This document shows, piece after piece, positions 50,636-59,362 of a stretch of 64,000 nt of DNA. The notes under the pieces were generated by a model that worked only from the letters and a program-made list of their open reading frames with translations, was not told where the DNA came from and made no database searches. The first letter of the stretch is position 1. Each line of letters begins with the position of its first letter. The stretch spans positions 2,046,001 through 2,110,000 of the forward strand of contig NZ_CANKZF010000001.1 in NCBI RefSeq assembly GCF_947488515.1. The letters are read 5' to 3'. The position numbers and the translations under genes are program-made. Origin of the DNA: an uncultured Nocardioides sp. GTDB taxonomy: Bacteria > Actinomycetota > Actinomycetes > Propionibacteriales > Nocardioidaceae.

Positions 50636-52114
50636 TCAGTCGACGCCCGCCATGAGGCGGTGGATCGGCTTCGACGCGAGCATCACCACGACGCCGGTGA
50701 CGACCGACGCGAGGCCGATCGAGAAGAAGAACGGCGCCTCGTCGGTGGCGTCGTAGTAGCCGGCCAGGATCCCCGCCAGGGCCGTGCCGAGCGCGACGGA
50801 CAGGAAGTACAGCGCGACCATCTGCGTCAGGTACTTCTTCGGTCCCAGCTTGGTCGTCGCGCTCAGGCCGACCGGGGAGATGAGCAGCTCGGCGACGGTG
50901 AAGATCAGCAGGATGCCGGCCAGGCCGAGCAGCGGGACGGTGTCCTCGCCGGGCGGCATCAGGAGGAAGGCGAAGAACGCCACGCCCATGAGCGCCGTGC
51001 CGGCACCGAACTTGATCGGCGTGATCGGCTGGCGGTCGCCCAGCTTGGTCCACAGCGCGGCGAACGCGCCGGCCAGGACGATGATGAAGACGGGGTTGAT
51101 GCTGTTGACCCACGAGATCGGCATCTCCCAGCCGAAGATGTCGCGGTCGAGCCGCTTGTCCGCGTAGAGGGTCACGACGGTGAACTGCTGCTGGTAGAGC
51201 GACCAGAACACGACGTTGCAGACGAACAGCGGGATGAACGCGAAGATCCGGCTGCGCTCGGCGCCCTTCACGTCCTTGTCGGAGAGGATCCGCGCGAAGT
51301 AGGCGATCGCGGCGAGCAGGCTGATGCCGATGACGATGTCGGCCAGCCGTTCGGCGGTGATCACCTCCACCCACACCAGCACGCCGACCAGTGCGAGCAC
51401 GGCCACGGCGCCGACGACGTACACCACGCGCCGGTCCGCCGGCAGCGGGTTGGCGACGTGGTGGGTCTCCTCCGGGAGGTTCTTGCGGGTGAGCGCGTAC
51501 TGAGTGAGGCCGATCGCCATGCCGACCGCAGCAGCGGCGAAGCCCCAGTGGAAGCCGGCCTCCTTCTGCAGCAGGCCGGTCAGCAGCGGGCCGAGCAGGG
51601 CACCGATGTTGATGCCCATGTAGAACAGCGAGAAGCCCGCGTCGCGGCGCGGGTCGTGCTCGTCGTAGAGCGACCCGACCAGCGAGGTGGCGTTGGCCTT
51701 CACGCCGCCGGAGCCGAGGGCGATCAGGACGAGGCCGAGCCCGACGCCGGCGAGGTCGGGCACGACAGCGAGGGCGATGTGGCCCGCCATCACGCAGATC
51801 GCGGCGTAGAAGAGGGTGCGCTCGGGACCGATCAGCCGGTCGGCGAGCCACGCGCCCAGGATGGTGGAGAGGTAGACCGCACCGCCGTAGGCCCCGACGA
51901 TGCCGGTCGCCACGGCCTCGTCGATGCCGAGGCCGCCCTGGGCGGCGGAGTAGTAGAGGTAGATGAGCAGGATGCCCTGCATGCCGTAGAAGCTGAACCG
52001 CTCCCACAGCTCCACCCCGAACAGGTTCGCCAGCACACGGGGCTGGCCGAAGAAGCCGGTGTCGGACCGGCTCTGCGCACCGGCCCCCTGCGTGTTCTGC
52101 TGCAGCTCGCTCAC
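50636..52114 (-). CDS. POT-family di-/tripeptide transporter
   Basis: A 492-residue proton-coupled peptide transporter. The family motif ELWERFSFYGMQGILLIYLY (ExxERFxYYG) starts helix 1, followed by GGWLADR-like GAWLADRLIGPERT and the second POT signature VCNVVFWSLYQQQFTVVTLY. Helices number about 14. The LYADKRLDRDIFG stretch fits the periplasmic loop. It takes up di- and tripeptides. The following ZIP gene starts with one-base spacing. Confidence 0.92.
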   Translation of the reverse strand: MSELQQNTQGAGAQSRSDTGFFGQPRVLANLFGVELWERFSFYGMQGILLIYLYYSAAQGGLGIDEAVATGIVGAYGGAVYLSTILGAWLADRLIGPERTLFYAAICVMAGHIALAVVPDLAGVGLGLVLIALGSGGVKANATSLVGSLYDEHDPRRDAGFSLFYMGINIGALLGPLLTGLLQKEAGFHWGFAAAAVGMAIGLTQYALTRKNLPEETHHVANPLPADRRVVYVVGAVAVLALVGVLVWVEVITAERLADIVIGISLLAAIAYFARILSDKDVKGAERSRIFAFIPLFVCNVVFWSLYQQQFTVVTLYADKRLDRDIFGWEMPISWVNSINPVFIIVLAGAFAALWTKLGDRQPITPIKFGAGTALMGVAFFAFLLMPPGEDTVPLLGLAGILLIFTVAELLISPVGLSATTKLGPKKYLTQMVALYFLSVALGTALAGILAGYYDATDEAPFFFSIGLASVVTGVVVMLASKPIHRLMAGVD

Positions 52115-52190
52115 CTCTCCACGGTGCCACCGGCCCCCGGGTGTGTCAGCACCCGGGGTCCGGAGGGGTGAGCCGGCTCACGAGGAGGGG

Positions 52191-54734
52191 CTACTCCGTG
52201 GCGATCGCGTCGAGCACCTTCATCCGGGACGCCCGGACGGCGGGCACGATCGCGGCGAGCACGCCGAACACGACGGCGATGACCAGGAAGACCACGAGCG
52301 AGCCGATGGGCAGCGAGAGCACCGTGAGGTCCTCCGACAGCGACTGCCGCAGCGCGACTCCGATGAGGAGGCCCACCGCCAGCCCGAGGACCGCGCCGAG
52401 CACCGCGATGGCGATCGACTCCAGGGTGATCATCAGGCGCAGCCGTCGCCGCGAGAGCCCGACCGCCCGGAGCAGGCCGACCTCGCGGGTCCGCTCGATC
52501 ACGCTGAGGCCGAGGGTGTTGACGATGCCGATGACCGCGATGATCACCGCCAGCGTGAGCAGGCCGTAGATCATGAACAGCAGCTGGTTGACCTGCTGCT
52601 TGATCAGGTCGGCGAAGCCCTCCTTGTCCTGCACCGTCACGATCGGCAGGTCCTCCACGACCGCGTCGAGCGCGTCGTGCACCTCGTCGACGTCGGCACC
52701 CGGGGCGACGTTGATGCTGAGCATGCTGTCGTTGCGGCGCAACCCGGCGTCCTCCAACACCTTGATCGGCAGCGTGACGCCCTGGGTGATCGGGGTGTCC
52801 TCGAAGATGCCGACGACCTCGAGGTCGACGGTCTGCCCGCCGGGGAACGCCAGCGGCAGCGTCGTACCGACGTCGGCGTCCAGGTCGCCGGCGGTCGACT
52901 CGCTGAGGATGACCTGGTCGCCGCTCATCTGCTGCGTGCCGCGGCGCATGTCGAGCTCGTAGATGTCGCCGAACGCGTCGTCGACACCCATCACGAAGCT
53001 CTGGTCCTTCTTCACCAGCGCGACCGAGCCCTGCATCCGCGAGACCGTGCCGACGCCGTCGACCTGGGCCATCTCGTCGCCCACCTTGGTGGGGAAGCCC
53101 TGGAAGCTCGGGGACTGGACCAGGAAGTCGCTGCGGAACTCGCGGTCGACCAGCTCGTCGTTGGTGGCGCTGAGCGACGAGGCGAGCACGCCGACGGCCG
53201 AGACCACGGCCAGGCCGATCATCAGCGCCGACGCGGTGGCACCCGTGCGCCGCGGGTTGCGCAGCGCGTTCTCCCCGGCGAGCTTGCCGGTGGTGCCGAA
53301 GAGCTTGCCGAAGACCGCCCGGCAGGCCACCAGGACCGGACGCCCGAGGACCGGCGCCATGACGGCGACGGTGATCACCCAGATGACCGCGCCCGCGCCG
53401 ATCCACGCCGGGTCGGCACCGGGGGCGCCGACCAGGCCGGCGGCCATGAGCGCGGCGCCCACGAGCAGGGCGATCGTGCCGAGCACCAGCCGGCGACGGC
53501 CGAGCGCCTTCTCCTGCACCGTCAGGTCGTCACGCAGGGCGGCGACCGGCGGCACCTTGGCGGCCCGTCGGGCCGGCACGAAGGCCGCGACCATGGTGAC
53601 GGAGATGCCCACGACGTAGGCGGCGATGACCGTCGAGGGGGTCAGCACCAGCACGTCACCGGCGATGTCGAGCCCCTGCGAGCGGAAGACGGCGGCGAGG
53701 CCGCGCGACAGGCCGAGCCCGACCAGGAGCCCGAGCGTCGAGCCCAGCAGCGCCATCAGGAACGCCTCGATGAGGACCGACCGCGTCACCTGACGCCGGC
53801 TCGCTCCGAGGGCGCGCAGCAGCGCCGACTCGCGGACCCGCTGCGAGACCAGGATCGAGAAGGTGTTGAAGATGATGAAGGCGCCCACGACGATCGCGAT
53901 CACCGCGAAGGCGATCAAGAAGTAGCCGATGACGTCGAGGAACTGGCCGATCTGCTCGTCGGACTCGTCGATCACCTCCTGTCCCGTCACCGCGGTGAAG
54001 CCGTCGGGCAGGACGGTCTTGGCGGCGTCGGCGAGCTCGGTCTGGCTGACCCCCTCGGCGGCCGTGAGGCTCACCGTCGTGAAGGCGTCCTCGCCGTCGA
54101 GGAAGAGGTCCTGCGCCGCGCTGGTCTCGAGCAGCGCGAGGGTGGCGCCGGCGGTGCCGCCGCCGTTGAAGTTGGAGGTGCCGACGAGCTCGAACGTCTG
54201 TCGCAGCTCGCCGGTCGGCAGCAGGAGGGTCACCTCGTCGCCGACCTCGTAGTCGCCGCGCTCGGCCGACGAGACGTCGAGGTTGATCTCGCCCGGCTGG
54301 TCGGGCCACTCGCCCGACTCCAGGATCAGGATCGGGTCGCCCGCGGCGTTGACGCTGTCGTAGTAGTTGAACACCAGCGTGGGCGCGCCGGTGCCGCCGA
54401 CGAGCTTGCCGTCCTTGCCGAGCAGGTAGGCACCGACGCCGTCGACCGACCCGTCGGCGGCGGCGACCTCGGGCAGCTCGCCCAGCCGCTCGACGACCTG
54501 CGGCTTCACCAGCTTGGTCGTGCCGGCACCGGAGGCCTGGAACGACACCTCGCCCTCGGTGCGCACGAGGGCGTCGGAGGTGGAGCCCTCGATGATGTTG
54601 TCGAAGGTCGCGCCGAGCCCGTGGCTGAAGGTGAGGACACCGGCGAGGAAGCCGATGCCGAGCACGATGGCCAGCGTGCTCATGACCAGGCGGACCTTGC
54701 GGGCCACCAGGTTGCGCCAGGTGAGGCGGAACAC
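52191..54734 (-). CDS. FtsX-type ABC transporter permease (tandem)
   Basis: An 847-residue permease with two FtsX/MacB-like cores: an N-terminal helix RLVMSTLAIVLGIGFLAGVL, a MacB periplasmic domain (about 40-250), then helices around 260-400 (FNTFSILVSQRVRESALLRA), a second helix pair and domain, and a final helix set (INTLGLSVIERTREVGLLRA, ALGLSRRRLR). The duplicated design is typical of actinobacterial permeases for lipoproteins or antimicrobial peptides. The start follows the ATPase gene stop by three bases. Confidence 0.92.
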   Translation of the reverse strand: MFRLTWRNLVARKVRLVMSTLAIVLGIGFLAGVLTFSHGLGATFDNIIEGSTSDALVRTEGEVSFQASGAGTTKLVKPQVVERLGELPEVAAADGSVDGVGAYLLGKDGKLVGGTGAPTLVFNYYDSVNAAGDPILILESGEWPDQPGEINLDVSSAERGDYEVGDEVTLLLPTGELRQTFELVGTSNFNGGGTAGATLALLETSAAQDLFLDGEDAFTTVSLTAAEGVSQTELADAAKTVLPDGFTAVTGQEVIDESDEQIGQFLDVIGYFLIAFAVIAIVVGAFIIFNTFSILVSQRVRESALLRALGASRRQVTRSVLIEAFLMALLGSTLGLLVGLGLSRGLAAVFRSQGLDIAGDVLVLTPSTVIAAYVVGISVTMVAAFVPARRAAKVPPVAALRDDLTVQEKALGRRRLVLGTIALLVGAALMAAGLVGAPGADPAWIGAGAVIWVITVAVMAPVLGRPVLVACRAVFGKLFGTTGKLAGENALRNPRRTGATASALMIGLAVVSAVGVLASSLSATNDELVDREFRSDFLVQSPSFQGFPTKVGDEMAQVDGVGTVSRMQGSVALVKKDQSFVMGVDDAFGDIYELDMRRGTQQMSGDQVILSESTAGDLDADVGTTLPLAFPGGQTVDLEVVGIFEDTPITQGVTLPIKVLEDAGLRRNDSMLSINVAPGADVDEVHDALDAVVEDLPIVTVQDKEGFADLIKQQVNQLLFMIYGLLTLAVIIAVIGIVNTLGLSVIERTREVGLLRAVGLSRRRLRLMITLESIAIAVLGAVLGLAVGLLIGVALRQSLSEDLTVLSLPIGSLVVFLVIAVVFGVLAAIVPAVRASRMKVLDAIATE

Positions 54735-54737
54735 CGC

Positions 54738-55517
54738 TCAGCCCGCCTTGCGCGAAGCGGCGTCGGACAGGGCGCCCATCCGCTCCAGGATCGCGTCGCG
54801 GTCGGGGTCGCGCAGCTCGTCGACGACCTTGCCGTCGGCGAGGAAGAGGATCCGGTCGCTGTACGACGCCGCGACGGGGTCGTGCGTGACCATGACGACC
54901 GTCTGGCCGAACTCGTCGACGGTGCGGCGCAGGAAGCCCAGCACCTCGGCGGAGCTGGTCGAGTCGAGGTTGCCGGTGGGCTCGTCGGCGAAGACGATCG
55001 ACGGGCGGCTCACGAGCGCCCGGGCGCACGCCACGCGCTGCTGCTGGCCGCCCGACATCTCGCTGGGCCGGTGGCTCAGGCGCGGGCGCAGGCCGACGGC
55101 GTCGATGACCTGGTCGAACCACGCCTGGTCGGCCTTCTTCCCGGCCAGGTCGAGCGGCAGCAGGATGTTCTCCTTGGCCGTCAGGGTCGGCACGAGGTTG
55201 AACGCCTGGAACACGAAGCCGATGCGGTCACGGCGCAGGTTGGTCAGCGCCTTGTCCTTGAGCTTGCCCAGCGCGGTGCCGTCGACGACGGCCTCGCCGG
55301 AGGTCGGGCTGTCGAGCGCCGCCAGGCAGTGCATCAGCGTGGACTTGCCGGACCCCGAGGGACCCATGATGGCGGTGAACTCCCCCTTCATCAGGTCGAC
55401 GGTCACCCCGTCGAGGGCGCGGACCTCGGCCTCCTCCGTGCCGTAGACCTTCACCAGGTCCTGTGCGCTTGCCGCGACGCCCTGCAGCGCCGCCCCTCCC
55501 GTGGGCTGCTCAGTCAT
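54738..55517 (-). CDS. ABC transporter ATPase (MacB/LolD type)
   Basis: A 259-residue ATPase: Walker A GPSGSGKST, Q-loop FVFQAFNLVPTLTAKEN, signature LSGGQQQR-like MSGGQQQRVACARALVSRP, Walker B IVFADEPTGNLDS and switch VTHDP. It powers the adjacent FtsX-type permease. ATG at 55517 begins MTEQPTGG with purine-rich sequence before it; longer in-frame starts are rejected. It is the first gene of the pair, divergent from lysE. Confidence 0.94.
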   Translation of the reverse strand: MTEQPTGGAALQGVAASAQDLVKVYGTEEAEVRALDGVTVDLMKGEFTAIMGPSGSGKSTLMHCLAALDSPTSGEAVVDGTALGKLKDKALTNLRRDRIGFVFQAFNLVPTLTAKENILLPLDLAGKKADQAWFDQVIDAVGLRPRLSHRPSEMSGGQQQRVACARALVSRPSIVFADEPTGNLDSTSSAEVLGFLRRTVDEFGQTVVMVTHDPVAASYSDRILFLADGKVVDELRDPDRDAILERMGALSDAASRKAG

Positions 55518-55572
55518 GAGAGGAGTCTGGCAGGGGCCTCCGACGTCCGGCCATGGGATAAGACCCGCAGAC

Positions 55573-55595
55573 GACCCTGACATCTGTCAGGGGTC
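55573..55595. promoter_or_regulatory. Dyad between ABC and LysE genes
   Basis: GACCCTGACA-TC-TGTCAGGG-GTC is a near-perfect palindrome with eight-base arms CCCTGACA and TGTCAGGG, 56 bases upstream of the ATPase start and 38 of the lysE start. It could be an operator for either gene; no regulator lies nearby. Confidence 0.45.
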
Positions 55596-55632
55596 GCCCG
55601 GGGCCTGGGCCGGTGGCCATAGGTTGAGCCGC

Positions 55633-56235
55633 GTGGGTGACGTCGTCGCGGGTCTGCTGACCGGCCTGTCCCTCATCGTCGCGATCGGCGCGCAGAACGC
55701 GTTCGTGCTCCGGCAGGGACTGCGCCGCAGCCACGTCGGGCTGGTCGTCGCGATCTGTGCCCTGTCCGACGTCGTGCTCATCCTCGCGGGCGTCGCCGGC
55801 ATCGGCGTGCTCGTCGACCGCGCCCCCTGGGCGGTCGAGGTGGTCCGCTGGCTCGGCGTCGCGTTCCTCACCGTCTACGGGGTTGCCTCCCTGCTGCGCG
55901 CCCGGCGCCCGCAGGCCCTCGACGCGGGCGACGGCGTGGTCGAGGCACGACGCGGTGTGGTGGGTCGCGCGGTCGCCCTCACCTGGCTGAACCCACACGT
56001 CTACCTCGACACCGTGCTCCTGCTCGGGTCGATCGCCGGGACCCACGGCACACCCGGGCGCTGGTGGTTCGCGCTCGGCGCCTGCGTGGCGAGCATCGCG
56101 TGGTTCGCCGGCCTCGGGTACGGCGCCCGGCTGGCCGCCCCGCGCCTGGCCAGCCCCCGCTCCTGGCAGGTGCTCGACGTGCTGGTCGGCCTGGTGATGC
56201 TGGCGATCGCCGTACGCCTCGCGCTCGGGTCCTGA
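55633..56235 (+). CDS. LysE/ArgO-family amino-acid exporter
   Basis: A 200-residue membrane protein with about six helices and the LysE hallmarks SLIVAIGAQNAFVLRQGLRR and VALTWLNPHVYLDTVLLLGS. It exports basic amino acids such as lysine or arginine. The usual divergent LysG regulator is missing. GTG at 55633 is used. Confidence 0.9.
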   Translation: MGDVVAGLLTGLSLIVAIGAQNAFVLRQGLRRSHVGLVVAICALSDVVLILAGVAGIGVLVDRAPWAVEVVRWLGVAFLTVYGVASLLRARRPQALDAGDGVVEARRGVVGRAVALTWLNPHVYLDTVLLLGSIAGTHGTPGRWWFALGACVASIAWFAGLGYGARLAAPRLASPRSWQVLDVLVGLVMLAIAVRLALGS

Positions 56236-56337
56236 CCAAGAACGCCCCCAGCGGGGTAGTCCAGTGAGGATCGGTCGTCCCAACACCGTGCCGACGACCG
56301 TTCGCCACTGAAGTACCGGGCGGGACGGCGGGGGTCG

Positions 56338-56544
56338 ATGATGGCGCCCCTCGCGCCGCGCAAGGCCGCGCTCACCCTCTACGGCCTGACGTTCGACGGC
56401 TCCAACGAGGACCTGCTCGAGCGGCTCGGACCCCACACGACCGGCAAGGGGTGCGTGTACGTCAAGCGCGTCGGCGACCTCGACCGCGTGGTGCTCACCG
56501 AGATGATCGACCGGGCCTGGCGGGAGAACCACCAGCCCGGGTGA
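56338..56544 (+). pseudogene. Remnant of a DUF1801 protein
   Basis: A 68-residue open frame resembling only the C-terminal part of DUF1801 proteins: APRKAALTLYGLTFDGSNED, LLERLGPHTTGKGCVYVKRV, and the last helix LTEMIDRAWRENHQ. Full-length members are about 130 residues and have an N-terminal VSYGMAGYGY-like part that I cannot find upstream in any frame between 56236 and 56337. It may be a truncated gene or a small protein; truncation is more likely. Confidence 0.55.
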
Positions 56545-56547
56545 GGG

Positions 56548-56724
56548 TCAGTCCGTCGACTCCCCCGCCTCGCGGGCGACGGCCTCGTCGTGGCGGGCGT
56601 GGAGCCGGTCCCGCACCTCGGACGGCTCGTAGTGGCGACGCACCCGCTCGTCGCGGGCGACGGCGGCGCCGGTGGCCACCCCGGCCAGGATCCCGGCCAG
56701 TCCGACCCACTTCCACACGCGCAT
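56548..56724 (-). CDS. Small membrane-anchored protein
   Basis: A 58-residue frame, ATG at 56724: an N-terminal helix (VGLAGILAGVATGAAVA) followed by a charged cytoplasmic tail (RDERVRRHYEPSEVRDRLH). The pattern of short hydrophobic start and charged amphipathic end occurs in many actinobacterial small proteins. Codon use fits. It is convergent with the DUF1801 remnant, stops three bases apart, and divergent from the papain-fold enzyme. No ribosome-binding site stands out. Confidence 0.6.
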   Translation of the reverse strand: MRVWKWVGLAGILAGVATGAAVARDERVRRHYEPSEVRDRLHARHDEAVAREAGESTD

Positions 56725-56771
56725 CCCTGGAGCCTAGTGGTCGGCGTGCGTCGATCGTGCAGACTGCGCGC

Positions 56772-57398
56772 ATGACCCTGAGCCTCGACCAGGCGGTGGA
56801 CCTCACCCGCAGCGGCGACATCTGGTTGTTCCGCGGTCGTCGGGCACCGGACCGGGCGATCCGCGCGGTCACCAACTCGCCGGTGAACCACGTCGGCATG
56901 GCGGTGGTCGTGGACGACCTGCCGCCGCTGATCTTCCACGCCGAGCTCGGCAAGAAGCAGCTCGACATGTGGACCGGCGACCACCACCGTGGCGTGCAGC
57001 TGCACGACCTGCGCGAGGCCGTGACGCGGTGGCAGGTCGAGTACGACCAGGACGCCTGGGTCCGCCAGCTCGACCCGCAGATCGGCCAGTCCGAGGAGGA
57101 CGGGATGCTGCGCACCGTCGCGCGGCTCGACGGGGTCTCCTTCCCCAGCCTGACCCGGCTGGGCGCCCGGTGGCTCCGCGGCCGCGACGCCTACGTCCCG
57201 CAGCGCAAGCGCGGTCAGCGCGTCACCCCGGAGGCGGCGTTCTGCGCCGAGATCGTGGCCAGCTGCTACATCGAGATGGGCATCCTCCGCGACGACCGGC
57301 GCGCGACCTGGTACGACCCGGGCAAGTTCTGGAGCGGCGACTACCTGCCGATCTCGCCGGGCTGGACGCTCGGCAAGGAGGTCGCGGTCAGTCGCTGA
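56772..57398 (+). CDS. Permuted papain-fold enzyme (YiiX/C92-like)
   Basis: A 208-residue protein of the circularly permuted NlpC/P60 group. The conserved order is His first and Cys last: SGDIWLFRGRR near the start, His40 in SPVNHVGMAVVVDD, and Cys158 in EAAFCAEIVASCYIEMGIL. Family members hydrolyse amides or cleave lipid or peptide bonds; the exact target is unknown. No signal peptide is seen. ATG at 56772 matches the conserved start. It is followed by a hairpin before the convergent WYL gene. Confidence 0.82.
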   Translation: MTLSLDQAVDLTRSGDIWLFRGRRAPDRAIRAVTNSPVNHVGMAVVVDDLPPLIFHAELGKKQLDMWTGDHHRGVQLHDLREAVTRWQVEYDQDAWVRQLDPQIGQSEEDGMLRTVARLDGVSFPSLTRLGARWLRGRDAYVPQRKRGQRVTPEAAFCAEIVASCYIEMGILRDDRRATWYDPGKFWSGDYLPISPGWTLGKEVAVSR

Positions 57399-57406
57399 CT
57401 GCCACG

Positions 57407-57453
57407 GTCGAGTGCGCTCGCGGTAGCAGTCGCCGCAGCGATGCGCACTCGAC
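57407..57453. terminator. Hairpin between convergent enzyme and WYL genes
   Basis: GTCGAGTGCGC and GCGCACTCGAC form perfect 11-base arms around a 25-base loop, in the 55-base gap between the two stops. It fits a bidirectional terminator and resembles the type A palindromes in arm length. Confidence 0.6.
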
Positions 57454-58407
57454 TCATTCGACCGACCGCGCCAGCCGGTCCGCGACCACCGCCACCGCGG
57501 CCCGCAGCTCGGGACCGCCCACCACCGTGAACGGGAGCGGGACGTGGGCGAGCCACTCTCCGGCGTACGCCTCCGGGTTGCTGGTGCTGCCGACCAGCTC
57601 GCAGCGGCCGTCGGGCAGCTCGCGCAGATCACCCAGAGTGGGCCGGATCCACGGCCGCACCTCGGCCAGTGGCAGGTCGAAGACGAGGTGGGTGTCGTGC
57701 TCCCACCCCTTGCCGAGGTTGGCCTCGAGCGCGGCGGCCGGATCGAGGTCGGCCGGCACGTCGAAGGTGCCGTCGAGCGGCTCCACCTCGGTGATCCGGT
57801 CGATGCGGAAGGTCCGCAGCGCGTCGGCGTGGTGCGAGTGGCACAGCAGGTACCACCGGCCGTAGCGCACCACCACCGACCACGGGTCCACCTCGAAGGT
57901 CCGGGCGTTGCCGGCTGCCGTGCGGTAGCCGATGCGCACCTGCTGCTGGGCGGCGACCGCGGCGACCAGCCCGCTCGTGACCTCCGGGTCGGGCCGGACC
58001 GACGCCCTCTCGGGCACGGTGCGCGCGGTCTCCCGCACCGCGGCCGCCTGCCGCGCGACGTTGGTCGGCAGCACGCGCAGGATCTTGCCGAGCGCGGAGC
58101 CCACCGGGTCGGCGGGGTCGGCGACCGCGTGCTGGGAGTCGAGGGCGGCCATCACCAGCCCGAGCGCCTCGGTCGCCGAGAAGACCAGCGGCGGCAGCCG
58201 GAGACCGCGCCCCAGCGTGTAGCCGCCGTAGGGACCGCGCGTGGACTCGATCGGGATGTCGGCCTCGCGCAGGATCGCGACGTAGCGCCGCGCGGCGCGC
58301 TCGGTGACGCCGAGGCGCTCGGCGAGCTCCGCGGCGGTGACCCCCGGTCGGGCCTGCAGGACGTCGAGCGCCCGCAGCGCCCGCGCGGTCGGGCTGATCT
58401 CGCTCAT
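57454..58407 (-). CDS. WYL-domain transcriptional regulator (YafY type)
   Basis: A 317-residue regulator. An HTH_11 domain is at the start (RALDVLQARPGVTAAELAER, LGVTERAARRYVAILREADI), the linker has RGPYGGYTLGRGLRLPPLVF, and the WYL domain carries GYRTAAGNARTFEVDPWSVV, RYGRWYLLCHSHHADALRTF. WYL proteins sense nucleic acid or small ligands. It is divergent from an alpha/beta-hydrolase, with a palindrome between them. Start MSEISPTARALRALD at 58407. Confidence 0.93.
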   Translation of the reverse strand: MSEISPTARALRALDVLQARPGVTAAELAERLGVTERAARRYVAILREADIPIESTRGPYGGYTLGRGLRLPPLVFSATEALGLVMAALDSQHAVADPADPVGSALGKILRVLPTNVARQAAAVRETARTVPERASVRPDPEVTSGLVAAVAAQQQVRIGYRTAAGNARTFEVDPWSVVVRYGRWYLLCHSHHADALRTFRIDRITEVEPLDGTFDVPADLDPAAALEANLGKGWEHDTHLVFDLPLAEVRPWIRPTLGDLRELPDGRCELVGSTSNPEAYAGEWLAHVPLPFTVVGGPELRAAVAVVADRLARSVE

Positions 58408-58427
58408 GGGGAGCATGGTCGCACCGG

Positions 58428-58450
58428 TTCCGGACGTGGAGCGTCCGGAA
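58428..58450. promoter_or_regulatory. Candidate WYL-regulator operator
   Basis: TTCCGGACG-TGGAG-CGTCCGGAA is a perfect nine-base-arm dyad in the 94-base divergent gap between the WYL regulator and the hydrolase gene. Its position, 20 bases from the regulator start and 51 from the hydrolase start, is ideal for coordinate control. Confidence 0.65.
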
Positions 58451-58501
58451 TGGCCCCTAACGTGGGCGGTGAGGGTCGACCACACCGATCAAGGAGAACT
58501 C

Positions 58502-59185
58502 ATGGACATCGTGCTCATCGCCGGACTCTGGCTCGACGGCTCGGCCTGGGACGACGTGCTGCCCGAGCTCGAGCGGCTCGGCCACCGCGGCATCCCGCTG
58601 ACGCTGCCCGGACAGGGCGACGGCGCCGGCTCGGCGACGTACGACGACCAGGTGGCGGCGGTCCTCGCAGCGGTCGACGCCGCCGAGGGAGCGCCGTTCG
58701 TCGTCGGCCACTCGGCCGCGTGCACGCTCGCGTGGGCGGCGGCCGACCAGCGGCCCGACGCGATCACGGGCGTCGCGCTGATCGGCGGCTTCCCCTCGAC
58801 CGAGGGCGACACGTACGCCGACTTCTTCGAGCCGGTGGACGGCGCGATGCCGTTCCCGGGCTGGGAGAAGTTCGAGGGGCCCGACTCCGACGACATGTCC
58901 GAGGAGCTCAAGGAGTCGCTGCTCCCCGGCATGATCCCGGTGCCGGTCGGGGTCACCCGCGGCGTCGTGCACTGGACCAGCGACGCGCGTCACGGCGTAC
59001 CCCTCACCCTCATCTGCCCGGAGTTCTCCCCGGCCGAGGCGCAGGAGTGGATCGACGGCGGCGACGTGCCCGAGCTCGGCGCCGCGACCGCGCTCGAGCT
59101 GGTCGACATCGACTCCGGCCACTGGCCGATGTTCACCCAGCCGGCCGCCCTGGCGGCGCTGGTCGACGCGGCGACCCAGCGCTGA
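58502..59185 (+). CDS. Alpha/beta-hydrolase
   Basis: A 227-residue hydrolase: the oxyanion-type IVLIAGLWLDGSAWDDVLPE start, the nucleophile elbow VVGHSAACTLAW, and a C-terminal SGHWPMFTQP with the catalytic His. It lacks a signal peptide. Family relatives act on esters or as dehalogenase-like enzymes; substrate unknown. AAGGAG lies six bases before the ATG. It is divergent from the WYL regulator, which probably controls it. Confidence 0.87.
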   Translation: MDIVLIAGLWLDGSAWDDVLPELERLGHRGIPLTLPGQGDGAGSATYDDQVAAVLAAVDAAEGAPFVVGHSAACTLAWAAADQRPDAITGVALIGGFPSTEGDTYADFFEPVDGAMPFPGWEKFEGPDSDDMSEELKESLLPGMIPVPVGVTRGVVHWTSDARHGVPLTLICPEFSPAEAQEWIDGGDVPELGAATALELVDIDSGHWPMFTQPAALAALVDAATQR

Positions 59186-59194
59186 TCCCCGGCT

Positions 59195-59248
59195 GGGCGG
59201 TGCGTGAGCCACATCCGGACGGCACGGAGTGTGGCTGGGACACCGCCC
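59195..59248. repeat. Palindromic repeat (type B), copy 3
   Basis: GGGCGGTG, four bases, AGCCACA, a loop, TGTGGCT, four bases, CACCGCCC. It starts nine bases after the hydrolase stop and is followed 30 bases on by copy 4. Copies 3 and 4 occupy most of the convergent gap with the kinase gene. Confidence 0.75.
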
Positions 59249-59278
59249 GGTCGCGTGTCGGCGTACGACGCGCCCGTC

Positions 59279-59330
59279 GGCGGTGCGTGAGCCACATTCC
59301 GACTGCACCGAATGTGGCTGGGCCACCGCC
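59279..59330. repeat. Palindromic repeat (type B), copy 4
   Basis: GGCGGTG, four bases, AGCCACATT, a 12-base loop, AATGTGGCT, four bases, CACCGCC. Its arms are the best matched of the family. It is in the same orientation as copy 3, 30 bases away, and lies 32 bases before the kinase stop codon. Confidence 0.78.
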
Positions 59331-59362
59331 CGTCGGGGCGGCACGCGAAGACCCGGGGGTCC

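Noticed and set aside
48406..50655. A 749-codon plus-strand frame through the tandem repeats and the polymerase gene
   Set aside because: It reads the conserved DinB2-like gene out of frame and then runs antisense to the ZIP gene; its composition is repetitive Arg/Gly/Ala.
52059..55580. A 1,173-codon open frame opposite the FtsX/ABC genes
   Set aside because: It lies antisense to a permease and ATPase with intact motifs. Long stop-free antisense frames are expected at this GC content.
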